From contig JAHDCO010000005.1 of assembly GCA_020629835.1 (NCBI GenBank), forward strand, positions 64,357 to 128,356: a stretch of 64,000 nucleotides of DNA, in the 5' to 3' direction. The notes under the pieces were generated by a model. That model made no database searches, was not told where the DNA came from, and saw only the letters and a list, made by a program, of their open reading frames with translations. This document shows, piece by piece, positions 26,912-35,900 of the stretch (positions are counted from its first letter, which is position 1; each line of letters begins with the position of its first letter). This DNA comes from Granulosicoccaceae bacterium (GTDB taxonomy: Bacteria > Pseudomonadota > Gammaproteobacteria > Granulosicoccales > Granulosicoccaceae). The translations under genes were made by a program, and so were the position numbers.

Positions 26912-26967
26912 GGCTGAACGGTCCGTTTGCATTCCTATGCAAAAATGGTAATGGCGACCGTTCAGCC
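26912..26967. promoter_or_regulatory. Nested inverted repeats upstream of the sugar ABC operon
   Basis: Outer perfect 12-bp inverted repeat GGCTGAACGGTC (26912-26923) and GACCGTTCAGCC (26956-26967). Between them lies a second perfect repeat TTTGCAT (26926-26932) and ATGCAAA (26937-26943) around TCCT. The element is 51-107 bases before the binding-protein start. It may be a regulator-binding region, or a structured 3' end of the upstream exporter transcript. Confidence 0.6.
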
Positions 26968-27091
26968 ATTGCAAGCACTTTTTTACGAGCGTTACCGAAA
27001 TACCGGGATTTGCACCAATTTGACCCAGATAGAACACAGATCAGGTGTGCAGGGCCGCGGTCTCACTTCTAAAAATCCCATCTATTTTGTA

Positions 27092-28948
27092 CTAGACGGA
27101 CGTGTCAATAAATCCGTCGGACTGTTGCTGCCAGAATTTTTTATAGATTCCGGAATTCACAATCAATTCATCGTGACTGCCTTGCTCCACAATTTTACCG
27201 TTGTCCATGACGATAATGCGATCCATACGCGCTATGGTGGAAAGCCTGTGCGCGATGGCAATCACAGTTTTGTTTCTCATAACATCATCTAACGATTGTT
27301 GAATTTCCGATTCCACTTCACTGTCCAAAGCGCTGGTGGCTTCATCCAGTATCAGTATGGGTGCGTTTTTTAAGATAACGCGGGCAATGGCGACGCGTTG
27401 CCGTTGTCCACCCGAGAGTTTCACCCCTCGCTCACCCACGTGTGCTGAATATCCGGTTCGACCTTTGTTATCGCGTAAGCCTTGAATAAAATCATGAGCA
27501 CGTGCTTGTCTTGCCGCGTTGATTAGGTGCTCTTCGGTGACATCCTCTCGGCCTAGTAAAATATTGTCACGCACCGAGCGATTCAGCAGGGACGCTTGCT
27601 GCGCCACCATGCCGACAGCGGCATATAAACTGTCCTGTTCAACGTCACGAATATTTTGTCCGTCAATAGTAATTGAACCTTTCTCAGCTTCAAAAAATCG
27701 CAGTAAGAGATTCACCAAGGTGGATTTACCTGCACCTGATCGACCGACGATGCCAACTTTTTCACCGGGTCTAATAGTCAGATCGACGTGATTCAGCCCA
27801 CCGGCTTTGTGGCCATAGTGATGGTGCAGCCCTTGAATTACGATTTTGCCTTCGTCTACCTTTAGCGGCTTGGCGTTATCCTTTTGCCGCACTTCAATGG
27901 GTTGTCCGATGGTTAGCAGGGCTTCTTTCAACGAGCCAATGCGCTGAAACAACCACCAGACAGAATCCAATATCCAGTCGGCCATGGTAGTAATGCGCAG
28001 TGATAAGGCAATGGCTGCGGAGATGGTTCCGATAGTAGCCGCATCGATAGACCACAGCCAGATACCGTATCCCACAAAGCCCACAATAACCACCGCTTCC
28101 AATGAAACCAATGTGGTGCGAAGCGCGGTGCCAATCTGCCGTGTAATAAACAACGCCTGGCGTGTGTCTTCCAATGAGGTTCGTTGCTCTTTGGCAATTT
28201 GATTTTTGGGTGCGAAGAGTTTTAGTGTTTCAAAGTTAGAAAAACTATCAACAACGGTGCCCACCAGCGCAGACTTCGCAGCCTGGAAGTCACGCTGCGC
28301 AGGAACCATGCGGGGTATGACCCACACCAACACACTGATGTACAGAGCAAGCCAAAGCAACAGCGGGGCAGCCAGCCAAATTTCGGTGCCTGCCATCAAT
28401 ACCACTACACCAATCATGTATACCAGCCCAAAGGCCACGGTATTCAAGCCCGTGTGTATGGCGTCGGACACATGGTTACCAATGTCAACTAATCGACCGG
28501 ATGTGCGCCCGGTTAAATCTTCCTGGAACCAACCCACCGATTGATGAATCAGATGATCGTAGGCCCGCCAACGCACGAGGGTGGCTGCGTTGCAATTAAA
28601 CCCGATATCGTTGGTGGCAAGACGAAGGAACTGAGCAATCGGGCGAATGACAATGACAACCAGCGCTGCAAACAGAAGACTGCCGCCGTGTTGCTGCCAT
28701 AAGTTACCCGGGTTACTGGACGCTAGAATATCAACGATGGTGCCGGCGTATTGTATAAGCCAGACTTCAATACCCGCAGCGACTACGGTGACGAATAGGC
28801 TGCCGACAATAATCGGCCACATCGGCAGCACATTGGATTTTAAGTAAGGTATGAGCTCTTGACTGGGAGGTTCATCACTGAGCAGGTACGGGTCAAATCG
28901 GTTTAAGAACCAACGCGTTATGGTGTCGTAAAACTTGTTCACTTGCAC
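27092..28948 (-). CDS. ABC exporter-type half transporter (MsbA/MdlB-like)
   Basis: 618 residues: an N-terminal six-helix transmembrane domain (about residues 35-330) fused to an ATPase domain. Walker A is GRSGAGKST near residue 402, followed by the signature [14 protein letters not shown], Walker B ILILDEATSALD and the His of IAHRLST. The fusion order identifies an exporter, so it cannot supply the ATPase for the neighbouring importers. It lies 18 bases downstream of the GH88 gene in the uronide block. Substrate unknown; drug, lipid or glycolipid export are all possible. Confidence 0.88.
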   Translation of the reverse strand: MQVNKFYDTITRWFLNRFDPYLLSDEPPSQELIPYLKSNVLPMWPIIVGSLFVTVVAAGIEVWLIQYAGTIVDILASSNPGNLWQQHGGSLLFAALVVIVIRPIAQFLRLATNDIGFNCNAATLVRWRAYDHLIHQSVGWFQEDLTGRTSGRLVDIGNHVSDAIHTGLNTVAFGLVYMIGVVVLMAGTEIWLAAPLLLWLALYISVLVWVIPRMVPAQRDFQAAKSALVGTVVDSFSNFETLKLFAPKNQIAKEQRTSLEDTRQALFITRQIGTALRTTLVSLEAVVIVGFVGYGIWLWSIDAATIGTISAAIALSLRITTMADWILDSVWWLFQRIGSLKEALLTIGQPIEVRQKDNAKPLKVDEGKIVIQGLHHHYGHKAGGLNHVDLTIRPGEKVGIVGRSGAGKSTLVNLLLRFFEAEKGSITIDGQNIRDVEQDSLYAAVGMVAQQASLLNRSVRDNILLGREDVTEEHLINAARQARAHDFIQGLRDNKGRTGYSAHVGERGVKLSGGQRQRVAIARVILKNAPILILDEATSALDSEVESEIQQSLDDVMRNKTVIAIAHRLSTIARMDRIIVMDNGKIVEQGSHDELIVNSGIYKKFWQQQSDGFIDTSV

Positions 28949-28966
28949 CCTGATGTTACTGCCCCT

Positions 28967-30178
28967 TTACCAGAAAAATTCGGTATGACCCACCGAGCGC
29001 ATCAGCGCTTCAACATAGTAGTAATCTCCATAGGGTAGGAGATTATTCGCTCTGCCTAAACCAACAAACGCAGCACCTTCGCTGAGCAACCCGTCAGCAG
29101 ACGCATCACCGGTTAAATCGCACTTTTCAACCAAACCCAGCAGGAGTTTGTCTGCTAACTTCGTATAGTGAGCTCCTTTATCACCACCTCCAAAACATCG
29201 AGCCAAGGTATAGACGCCTGCCGCGGTTACAGCCCCCGCTGACGAATCCCGATAAGGTTCATCATTAGCGGTTAAGTTGTAGTCCCACAGAGGTACACCA
29301 TCTTCAGGTAAGTGCGCCGCAACGTAATCAGCTAGCTTTGCTGCGGTATCACGGTATGCCGTTTCACCGGAGTAAAGATAGGCTTGCGCGAACCCGTGAA
29401 TTGCCCAGGCTTGCCCGCGCGACCAACAGCTTTCATCGTGTAACCCTTGATGAGTAAATCCACTCATCGGTTCGCCCGTACGCGGGTTAAATTCATAGGC
29501 GTGGTAGGTGCTGTAATCGTCGCGAACGAGGTACCTCTGACACGTTTCCAGATGCTGGTTAGCAATTTCTGCAAATGACGCCTGTCCTGATTCCCGACCG
29601 GCCCAAAATAGCAGTGCCATGGCTTGCATGCTGTCCACATTCAGCGTGCCGGTCTTGCGTGCCATGAACTCCGGGCCATCTCGCAACATCGGGTTCCAAC
29701 ACATGACAAAAGGCATGGGTTGCCGCCATCGAGCAGCAAGAAAATCCGCAGCTCGCAGCGCCATATCACGCGATACCTCATTACCCGTTAACGAATAATC
29801 GGCCACTGCTGACAGTGAGAACAAGAAACCCAGGTCATGATCGTGCCAACGTGGGTGTTCCAACACGGTTCTGAAGTACTCACGTCGCATGCGCGCACTG
29901 TTCTTTAGTCTTGGATCACCGGTTAGCGAGTAGGCCAGCCACATCTGACCTGGCCAAAAACTCGCTACCCACTCATCAGGTATGCAAAACGCATAACGAT
30001 TCGTGCCCGGGATACCCATACGCGGGTTTCGTAAACCGAACCGCGGCACCAGCTCAGTAATCTTCTCTACCGCACGGTCCAGCGCCGCCTGGAACACCTC
30101 GCGATGCGCTGTAGGTGGCTGGTACAGTTCCAACGCCTCGTAACCGACGTTATTGTCGCTGTCTTGCTTGAGCTCCAT
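28967..30178 (-). CDS. Glycoside hydrolase family 88, unsaturated glucuronyl hydrolase
   Basis: 403 residues. GH88 enzymes hydrate the 4,5-double bond of the unsaturated uronic acid left at the non-reducing end by polysaccharide lyases, releasing it for the DEHU/DKI pathway. Seen here are FWPGQMWLAY near residue 74, the catalytic Asp pair equivalent to the Bacillus enzyme in HDLGFLF (D115) and NVDSMQAMALLFWAG (D182), CWSRGQAWAIHGFAQAY, and PYRDSSAGAVTAAG. There is no signal peptide, so it works in the cytoplasm on imported oligosaccharides. It lies with a lyase gene, an SDR gene and an oligosaccharide importer on the same strand. Confidence 0.88.
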   Translation of the reverse strand: MELKQDSDNNVGYEALELYQPPTAHREVFQAALDRAVEKITELVPRFGLRNPRMGIPGTNRYAFCIPDEWVASFWPGQMWLAYSLTGDPRLKNSARMRREYFRTVLEHPRWHDHDLGFLFSLSAVADYSLTGNEVSRDMALRAADFLAARWRQPMPFVMCWNPMLRDGPEFMARKTGTLNVDSMQAMALLFWAGRESGQASFAEIANQHLETCQRYLVRDDYSTYHAYEFNPRTGEPMSGFTHQGLHDESCWSRGQAWAIHGFAQAYLYSGETAYRDTAAKLADYVAAHLPEDGVPLWDYNLTANDEPYRDSSAGAVTAAGVYTLARCFGGGDKGAHYTKLADKLLLGLVEKCDLTGDASADGLLSEGAAFVGLGRANNLLPYGDYYYVEALMRSVGHTEFFW

Positions 30179-30215
30179 ACCCAGGTCCTTAAGTTACCTC
30201 GTGCATCGACAGCAC

Positions 30216-30956
30216 TTACGAGAAGAACAGCCCGCCGTTTATATCAATGCAGGTGCCGTTAACGAAGGCGGCTTCCTCGGAAGCTAAATAGGTCACCAGG
30301 TTGGCGCAATCTTCCGATGTACCTTCGCGTTTTAGTGGTGTCGCGTTAGCCACGTTTTTACGCACTTCGTCTTTAGTGAAGTTGTTATGGAAATCGGTAT
30401 CAATCATTCCGGGGCACAGCGCGTTAACACGAATATCTGGCCCAAATTCTTTTGCCATCGCGCGAGTCATCGTCATTACCGCGCCTTTTGATGTGGCATA
30501 AATTCCCGCACCTGGCCCACCACCGTCACGGCCGGCTAGTGAGGCAAGGTTAACGATAGAACCACCGTTATTCATGTGTGCAACGGCTTCACGAACCACT
30601 AAGAAGTTTGATGTCAGGTTTAAATCCATGATCTTGTGAAAAAACTCCAAAGACATGTCTCGCATCGGTACACGTTCTACCAGTCCGCCGGTGACGTGCA
30701 CCACAATGTCGATGGATCCGAACGTATCCGCGGTTTTCTGCACGAACGCTTTGACTTCCGACTCTGAGGTCATATCACCCTGCATCGCAAACGCTCGCTC
30801 ATTACCAATTTCTGTAACAGCGCTATCCGCACCTGCAGACGATGAGTGATAGTTAATGGCCACATTGGCACCAGCTTCAGCAAGTCGCATAACGCAAGCT
30901 CTGCCGATATCTCGACCGCCTCCAGTGACTAGTGCTGTTTTTCCGGCCAAGTTCAT
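30216..30956 (-). CDS. SDR oxidoreductase, KduD/FabG-like
   Basis: 246-residue SDR with the cofactor motif TGGGRDIG (residues 9-16), a catalytic Ser in VNLASLAG and YATSKGA with Tyr and Lys. AINYHSSSAG after the second strand suggests NADP preference. In uronide-degrading clusters SDRs in this position reduce the keto-uronate released by GH88 (DEHU reductase or KduD). That role is inferred from the flanking GH88 and lyase genes, not from motifs. The gene starts 30 bases after the lyase stop and ends 37 bases before GH88. Confidence 0.82.
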   Translation of the reverse strand: MNLAGKTALVTGGGRDIGRACVMRLAEAGANVAINYHSSSAGADSAVTEIGNERAFAMQGDMTSESEVKAFVQKTADTFGSIDIVVHVTGGLVERVPMRDMSLEFFHKIMDLNLTSNFLVVREAVAHMNNGGSIVNLASLAGRDGGGPGAGIYATSKGAVMTMTRAMAKEFGPDIRVNALCPGMIDTDFHNNFTKDEVRKNVANATPLKREGTSEDCANLVTYLASEEAAFVNGTCIDINGGLFFS

Positions 30957-30986
30957 TAGCAGATTTCCTTGTTGTTAGTTGAGGCG

Positions 30987-33344
30987 TTATTGCCCGGCAT
31001 GAAACGATTTTGGAACGACCACTTTAAAGCTGCGCTCATCAGCATCCGAAAAATACAGATCACAGTCGTAGCCCTGGTCGTCGAGAAAATTAAAGATGCG
31101 TTTGGGTTCTGCCAAACGATAAGGCACAAGCAGAACAGCAATACGGTGTCTGTTAGCCTTGGGGAATGCGATGTTCAAACACGTACTAACCGGTAGGCCC
31201 TCATAATCAGCCGGGTCTACTTCAGCAAAGCCGGTTTGTTGGGTTAAGGTACCCGCACCACCTTCTGACCAAATAACCTGGCCGTAAAATCCGGCTTTCT
31301 GGCCTTGATAACGGAACGTAGAATCGCCTAATTGAAATTCATCATTGGCATGCAAACGCCAGTCGACGGTTACAGGTTCTTCCGCATCGACGGTGTCTAC
31401 AATCACGAAGTAACTGTTATGGACGAAGTAAACGTCGCGCTGTGCCAAAGTGATCGATTCATTTAATGATCGGTAAGCCTGTGTGGCGTCACCGGAAATG
31501 AACACATGATCGCTGTGGGTTTCAGCTTTTGTTATCTCTCCGGTAGCCTTTAATGTTTTGGCTTTGTCACCGTCGGCGTATTGACCAACGCCATTAATGA
31601 GCAGTGCGTTTTTTGAAACCGTTTGGCGACGCCACTTCTGATGCATCGAACTGTTAAAGGCAACGTAGTAACCGGACTGAATGGCGAGATCTTCACCGTA
31701 GGCCGATAGACAAAACGCATTTTGATCACCGTGAGAGTGGCTGATCGAGCCAAACGGTGAAGATTTCATAATAAAAGATATACGATCGTCTGCGTTGTCC
31801 ATACCGTGTTGCAAGGCGACCCAGCCAATTCCTTTAAACCATCGCAATGGCTCGACGGTGGATGGAGACACCGCCTCTACGGTTGGGAAATCGTGCTGGT
31901 ACACCATGTCATCGAAATTGAGATCCCACCAACCCCAGTTATAAAACGCTTTTTCCGTACCTGGGTCATTGCGTTTGATTTCATCGTAGTACCACTGGTA
32001 GGCGCCGTTGCCTGTGATGCCCGCAAACTGCCTGACGTTGTACCCCAACTTAAGGCAGGGTAGGTCACCCATCGTACTGTCGTCACCAAAGGTCGCCCGC
32101 CGTATATCCGGGGGTTTGGTATAAAAAGGAAAGTCGGCTGTTTTTTGCAGAAAAGGCCGTTGGTATAAATCGATGCCGGTATAGCTTTTTAATAAATTTG
32201 CGGCATCAATAAAATACGCCACACCGGTCATCCAATAATGCGGGCCCTCTGCCCAACCTCCGTCGCTATCGCCCCAGGGTGAGTAAACGGTAGACAGGAA
32301 TTCTATGGAATAGTCTAGCCACGCCTGCGCTTCATCTTCTTCGTGTAGCAACGCGATAGAGGCGGGCAGTAAAACGGCAGACACCGCTCTTACCGCGTGA
32401 CTGTCGTAGGGAAATAGATGAATACGCGCGTGCAGAATGATGTGGTCTGCAATCTCTCGGGTACGCGCCAGTAAGGGTGCACGAACTTGCTCGCGTTCGG
32501 CCTCGCTGAGCTCGTCGTATAGCCAGTCATAGCCCCAGGCCATGGCCAAGGCCACACGAAATGCCCATTCGTCCGTGTAACTTCGAGCGGTTGTACCTGT
32601 TGGATTCCAAGTGGACGCTTCCAGAAGCCATTGCTTGGCCTTTGCGATTATGTCGGGGTTATTTTCAACGCGTCCGGCAATGGATAAATGCCGTATCGCG
32701 TATAGCAATTCCTGGCAGTCAATATAGGTTTGCCGCCAAACCGGGGCCACACGCTCATGGTTTGGGTAACCCGCGGGCTCAGGCATGACATCGCGTTCAG
32801 TCCAGGGCTTAACGGAGTGTTCAAAAAAGTGATCCCAACCGCAGTGCTCGCGCGAGCCAGAGACCGATTCAGAAAATTCGTTAAGCGTAGACGGATTAAG
32901 CCACAGACGAGGATGAGATTGACTCATATTTTGACGTCTGGATTGACGATTTGGCAGTGGTGTTTCGGGCAAATCATTTGCGACATCAAACGCGCGTGAT
33001 TCACTCCAGGCAGTGATAGGTTGTTCTGAGTCTGCTAAGCAAACCGCGTACGACCAAACATATTGCCCAGGGCTTAGGGCCTTGGGAGGCGTAAAGAAAT
33101 TTACGGGTATGCCTTTATAAACGTCTGTATCGTCGTCGGCATACTGTTCGTTAGAAGCAATACGTAACACGTAATGCGCTTCATCTTCGATGACGGGCAT
33201 CCAGGTAAAGCGGGGTGGGTTTTCAGTAATCTCTGAGGACGCAACTGGCCGATACCCAATGGTCATCTTTCCCGCTCGAGGTTCATCGAGCGGTTGAATG
33301 GATCTTTCTTGAGTATCAGTGGCTGACATGGTTAAGTGGTACAT
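30987..33344 (-). CDS. Heparinase II/III-type polysaccharide lyase with DUF4962 region
   Basis: 785 residues. An N-terminal beta domain (about 20-125, containing ENPPRFTWMP) is followed by an (alpha/alpha) toroid of roughly residues 145-480 (WAFRVALAMAWGYDWLYD, AEGPHYWMTGVAYF) and a C-terminal beta-sheet domain. HSHGDQNAFCLSAYG at about 536-550 is the hallmark of heparinase II/III C-terminal domains. Such enzymes cleave uronic-acid glycosidic bonds by beta-elimination, as in oligo-alginate, heparin or related glycans. No signal peptide is visible at either candidate start (ATG 33344 or 33329), so it probably attacks imported oligosaccharides. It follows the binding-protein gene after a strong stem-loop. 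Substrate class (alginate, glycosaminoglycan, ulvan-like) is undecided. Confidence 0.83.
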   Translation of the reverse strand: MYHLTMSATDTQERSIQPLDEPRAGKMTIGYRPVASSEITENPPRFTWMPVIEDEAHYVLRIASNEQYADDDTDVYKGIPVNFFTPPKALSPGQYVWSYAVCLADSEQPITAWSESRAFDVANDLPETPLPNRQSRRQNMSQSHPRLWLNPSTLNEFSESVSGSREHCGWDHFFEHSVKPWTERDVMPEPAGYPNHERVAPVWRQTYIDCQELLYAIRHLSIAGRVENNPDIIAKAKQWLLEASTWNPTGTTARSYTDEWAFRVALAMAWGYDWLYDELSEAEREQVRAPLLARTREIADHIILHARIHLFPYDSHAVRAVSAVLLPASIALLHEEDEAQAWLDYSIEFLSTVYSPWGDSDGGWAEGPHYWMTGVAYFIDAANLLKSYTGIDLYQRPFLQKTADFPFYTKPPDIRRATFGDDSTMGDLPCLKLGYNVRQFAGITGNGAYQWYYDEIKRNDPGTEKAFYNWGWWDLNFDDMVYQHDFPTVEAVSPSTVEPLRWFKGIGWVALQHGMDNADDRISFIMKSSPFGSISHSHGDQNAFCLSAYGEDLAIQSGYYVAFNSSMHQKWRRQTVSKNALLINGVGQYADGDKAKTLKATGEITKAETHSDHVFISGDATQAYRSLNESITLAQRDVYFVHNSYFVIVDTVDAEEPVTVDWRLHANDEFQLGDSTFRYQGQKAGFYGQVIWSEGGAGTLTQQTGFAEVDPADYEGLPVSTCLNIAFPKANRHRIAVLLVPYRLAEPKRIFNFLDDQGYDCDLYFSDADERSFKVVVPKSFHAGQ

Positions 33345-33364
33345 CGTTCGTGAGAATTTTTAGT

Positions 33365-33392
33365 GTGTGGGTGTCACTAACGACACCCACAC
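33365..33392 (-). other. Stem-loop between the AlgQ-like gene and the lyase gene
   Basis: Perfect 11-bp stem GTGTGGGTGTC / GACACCCACAC with a 6-base loop, 26 bases after the binding-protein stop on the transcribed strand. It is followed by ACTAAAAATT rather than a T run, so it would act as a barrier to 3' decay or a weak attenuator. Confidence 0.72.
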
Positions 33393-33418
33393 CCCTCTAC
33401 ATCACATCATGCGTGTGA

Positions 33419-34981
33419 TTAACCGCCGTATTGACGATCGTAAGCCGACTGCATAACCTCCAGCACCTGGCTTAAACCTTTCTTTTCAAGCTGTGCCATG
33501 TAATCGTCCCATTCTTCTTCAACATCACCGTTACCCAGAACCCATGCTTGCTGGCGTTCTAGCATGTAGTCACGGATAGAACCCCAGTAGCGATCATAAA
33601 CGCGCTGTTCGTCTGCGTTGAAAGCCACACCCAGGAATTGATCAATGAGGTAGTCACCTTCGTCATACAGTGCAATACCTTCTAAGGCGAATTCATTCGA
33701 CCACTGAATCTCATAGCCATAATCCTGGTAGTAACCACGGCCTTGCAGCTGTGAGCCCACCTGATACAAAGAACGGTTTACAGGGCCAGCGTCCAGGAAT
33801 TCCTGCTTGAAGATCGCCTTGCCGTCTACCATGTCGTAGTGCATACCTTCTACACCGAAGTTCGCTAATCGACGACCTTCTTCGGTGAACCAGAAGTCAA
33901 AGTACTTAATGGTTTCAACCGGGTGCTTATTAGTTCCACCAATCGCCCAACCGTCAGGTTTAATGGGTATGCGGCGGTGCTCTTCGATACGCTTGCCACT
34001 GACGGATGCAGGTGGTGCCATGGCTTTGAATTCAAAGCCTTCAATGTCTGAAGATAAGCGGTTGTAGCCTGACGTTGATGCAAACCAATCATGGGTTGAA
34101 CCGCCAAGGTTTTCGCTCAATAAAAAATCGCGAGCCGAACTACCGCGGGTAAAGATTTCAGCATCCACCAAACCTTCGTCGTACCAGCGAGCGAGGTTCT
34201 TGATGCCTTCACGATAGCCTTCACCGGCGTAGGGATGCGCTAGCTTACCGTCTACCACCATGAAGTCGTGGTAGGTGTCAGAACCAGATGATCTTCCATC
34301 CCATAAGGTGACGAGACGAATGAGTTCAGGCCATTGGCGGGCGAAGTACGGCACTTCATCAGCAATGCCATTGCCGTTCGGATCTTGAGTTTTGAATGCA
34401 CGCAGAACTTCTTCGTACTCTTCAACCGTTTCGGGCATATCCAGGCCCAACGTATTCAACCAATCCGTGCGGATCCAGTAAGCGCGGCCGTACTTACCAT
34501 CAGGCAGGTAAGGGATGTAATACATGTTTCCATCGGCGGCTGAGATCGCGGCGGCGATTTCAGGACGCTCTTCAAAGAACGCTTTTAAATTGGGTGCGTG
34601 CTCATCAATAAGGTCGTTTAGCGGCAGAAACGCACCTTCAGGCCCGTACTGGTTCACGAAGTCCTTGATCCGACTTGAACCAACAATGTCTGGAATCTCT
34701 CCAGACGCCAGCATCAAATTCAGTGCTTCGGTTTTACCCGAGTTCTCATCGGTGCGCATGTTGGCACCAACCGTTACGTCAATTAGATGCACGTTGGTTA
34801 ACTCTCGTGCTTTCTGTTCAACCGGCCAGTCTTCTTTATAAACCGGATAACGGGCATGATTCATCTGAATCGTCAGCTCCAGAGGCTCGCCAGACACAAT
34901 TTCCAGGTGTCCATCAGCAAGCGCTGGTGTTGAAGCCACCAGGGTGGCGGCAATCGCGGTGGTTAGTAAATGTTTACGCAT
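33419..34981 (-). CDS. Oligosaccharide-binding protein, AlgQ/LipO-like, with an EF-hand-like calcium site
   Basis: 520 residues with a Sec signal (MRKHLLTTAIAATLVASTPALA). Large family 1 binding protein of the group that includes the alginate-binding AlgQ1/AlgQ2 of Sphingomonas. D200, N202, N204, D208 and E209 in DPNGNGIADE form an EF-hand-like loop with the same spacing as the calcium site known in the AlgQ proteins. EEYEEVLRAFK just before it and GWAIGGTNKHPVETIKYFDFWFTEEGRRL later fit the family. It is preceded by two permease genes and the ATPase gene, so the importer is complete. Expected ligands are uronic-acid oligosaccharides, judging from the adjacent lyase and GH88 genes. Confidence 0.85.
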   Translation of the reverse strand: MRKHLLTTAIAATLVASTPALADGHLEIVSGEPLELTIQMNHARYPVYKEDWPVEQKARELTNVHLIDVTVGANMRTDENSGKTEALNLMLASGEIPDIVGSSRIKDFVNQYGPEGAFLPLNDLIDEHAPNLKAFFEERPEIAAAISAADGNMYYIPYLPDGKYGRAYWIRTDWLNTLGLDMPETVEEYEEVLRAFKTQDPNGNGIADEVPYFARQWPELIRLVTLWDGRSSGSDTYHDFMVVDGKLAHPYAGEGYREGIKNLARWYDEGLVDAEIFTRGSSARDFLLSENLGGSTHDWFASTSGYNRLSSDIEGFEFKAMAPPASVSGKRIEEHRRIPIKPDGWAIGGTNKHPVETIKYFDFWFTEEGRRLANFGVEGMHYDMVDGKAIFKQEFLDAGPVNRSLYQVGSQLQGRGYYQDYGYEIQWSNEFALEGIALYDEGDYLIDQFLGVAFNADEQRVYDRYWGSIRDYMLERQQAWVLGNGDVEEEWDDYMAQLEKKGLSQVLEVMQSAYDRQYGG

Positions 34982-35008
34982 AAGCTCCTCCAGGTTAGAG
35001 CGTTTGAT

Positions 35009-35890
35009 TCACTCTTTGACACCTCCGAGAAGAATGCCCTTCTCGAAGTATTTTTGTATCCACGGGTAGACAAGTAAAACCGGGATAATCGAACAAACAA
35101 TGATGGCTGCCGTCACCGTCTCTGCGCTGTAGGCGGCTTCGAGTTGCGTCATCGCGAACTCATCGTCATCACTGAGGTTGGATATGGTGTGGCGAAGAAA
35201 CACTTGCAGTGGGATTTTTTCTTCACTACTTAGAAGGACCATGGCCCAGAAAAATCCATTCCAGCGCGCCACGATGCAAAAGAGGGTGATGGTGGCTATG
35301 GCAGGCTTGGACAACGGAATGAATACTTTCCAAAGCACTTGAAAATCATTGGCTCCGTCCATGCGCGCGGCTTCTTCAAAACTCTCAGGAATGGACTCGA
35401 AGAAATTTCTTAATAAGATGATATTAAATGCGTTTACCGCAAATCCGATGATGATCCCGAACATACTGTCGAGCAGGTTTAAGTCTCGCATGTTCAGGTA
35501 AAAGGGTATCAGCCCCGCGTTGAACCACATAGTGAACGCGACGAACAAATTCAGAAAACGTCGACCATATAGCTGGGGGCGAGACAACGCATAGGCACCC
35601 GGGATGATGAACAATAAGCTCATGATAGTGCCGCCAATCGTGTAGATAAACGTATTGCGGTACGACAACCAAAATTCAGGCTGAATCAATATGTACTTAT
35701 AGGCTTCAAGCGTTGAGTCGATGGGAGTCAATACGACTTTGCCTGCTTGCGCTGCAAAGCCGGAGCTAAATGACACTGCAGCGATGTAGATAAACGGATA
35801 CAGCGTTGCGGCAGTGAACATTCCCACCAGCACCGATACGACGATGGCGAAAAATTTATCCCCGCGGGAATACAGATTCCAGTTCATCAT
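35009..35890 (-). CDS. Carbohydrate ABC permease, AlgM2/LplC-like
   Basis: 293-residue permease with six hydrophobic segments and the EAA-type loop ESFEEAARMDGANDFQVLWKVFIPLSKPA. The start is taken at the ATG of MMNWNLYSRGDK, 10 bases after the previous stop, with AGGGG in front. The open frame to 35947 would add 19 residues overlapping the upstream gene. The C-terminus (YFEKGILLGGVKE) is the standard LplC/AraQ ending. Partner of the 35901 permease. Confidence 0.87.
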   Translation of the reverse strand: MMNWNLYSRGDKFFAIVVSVLVGMFTAATLYPFIYIAAVSFSSGFAAQAGKVVLTPIDSTLEAYKYILIQPEFWLSYRNTFIYTIGGTIMSLLFIIPGAYALSRPQLYGRRFLNLFVAFTMWFNAGLIPFYLNMRDLNLLDSMFGIIIGFAVNAFNIILLRNFFESIPESFEEAARMDGANDFQVLWKVFIPLSKPAIATITLFCIVARWNGFFWAMVLLSSEEKIPLQVFLRHTISNLSDDDEFAMTQLEAAYSAETVTAAIIVCSIIPVLLVYPWIQKYFEKGILLGGVKE

Positions 35891-35900
35891 AACGCTGCCC

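Noticed and set aside
27092-28948. Exporter-type ABC protein as the missing ATPase of the sugar importer
   Set aside because: Its membrane and ATPase domains are fused in exporter order and it has the MsbA-type layout.
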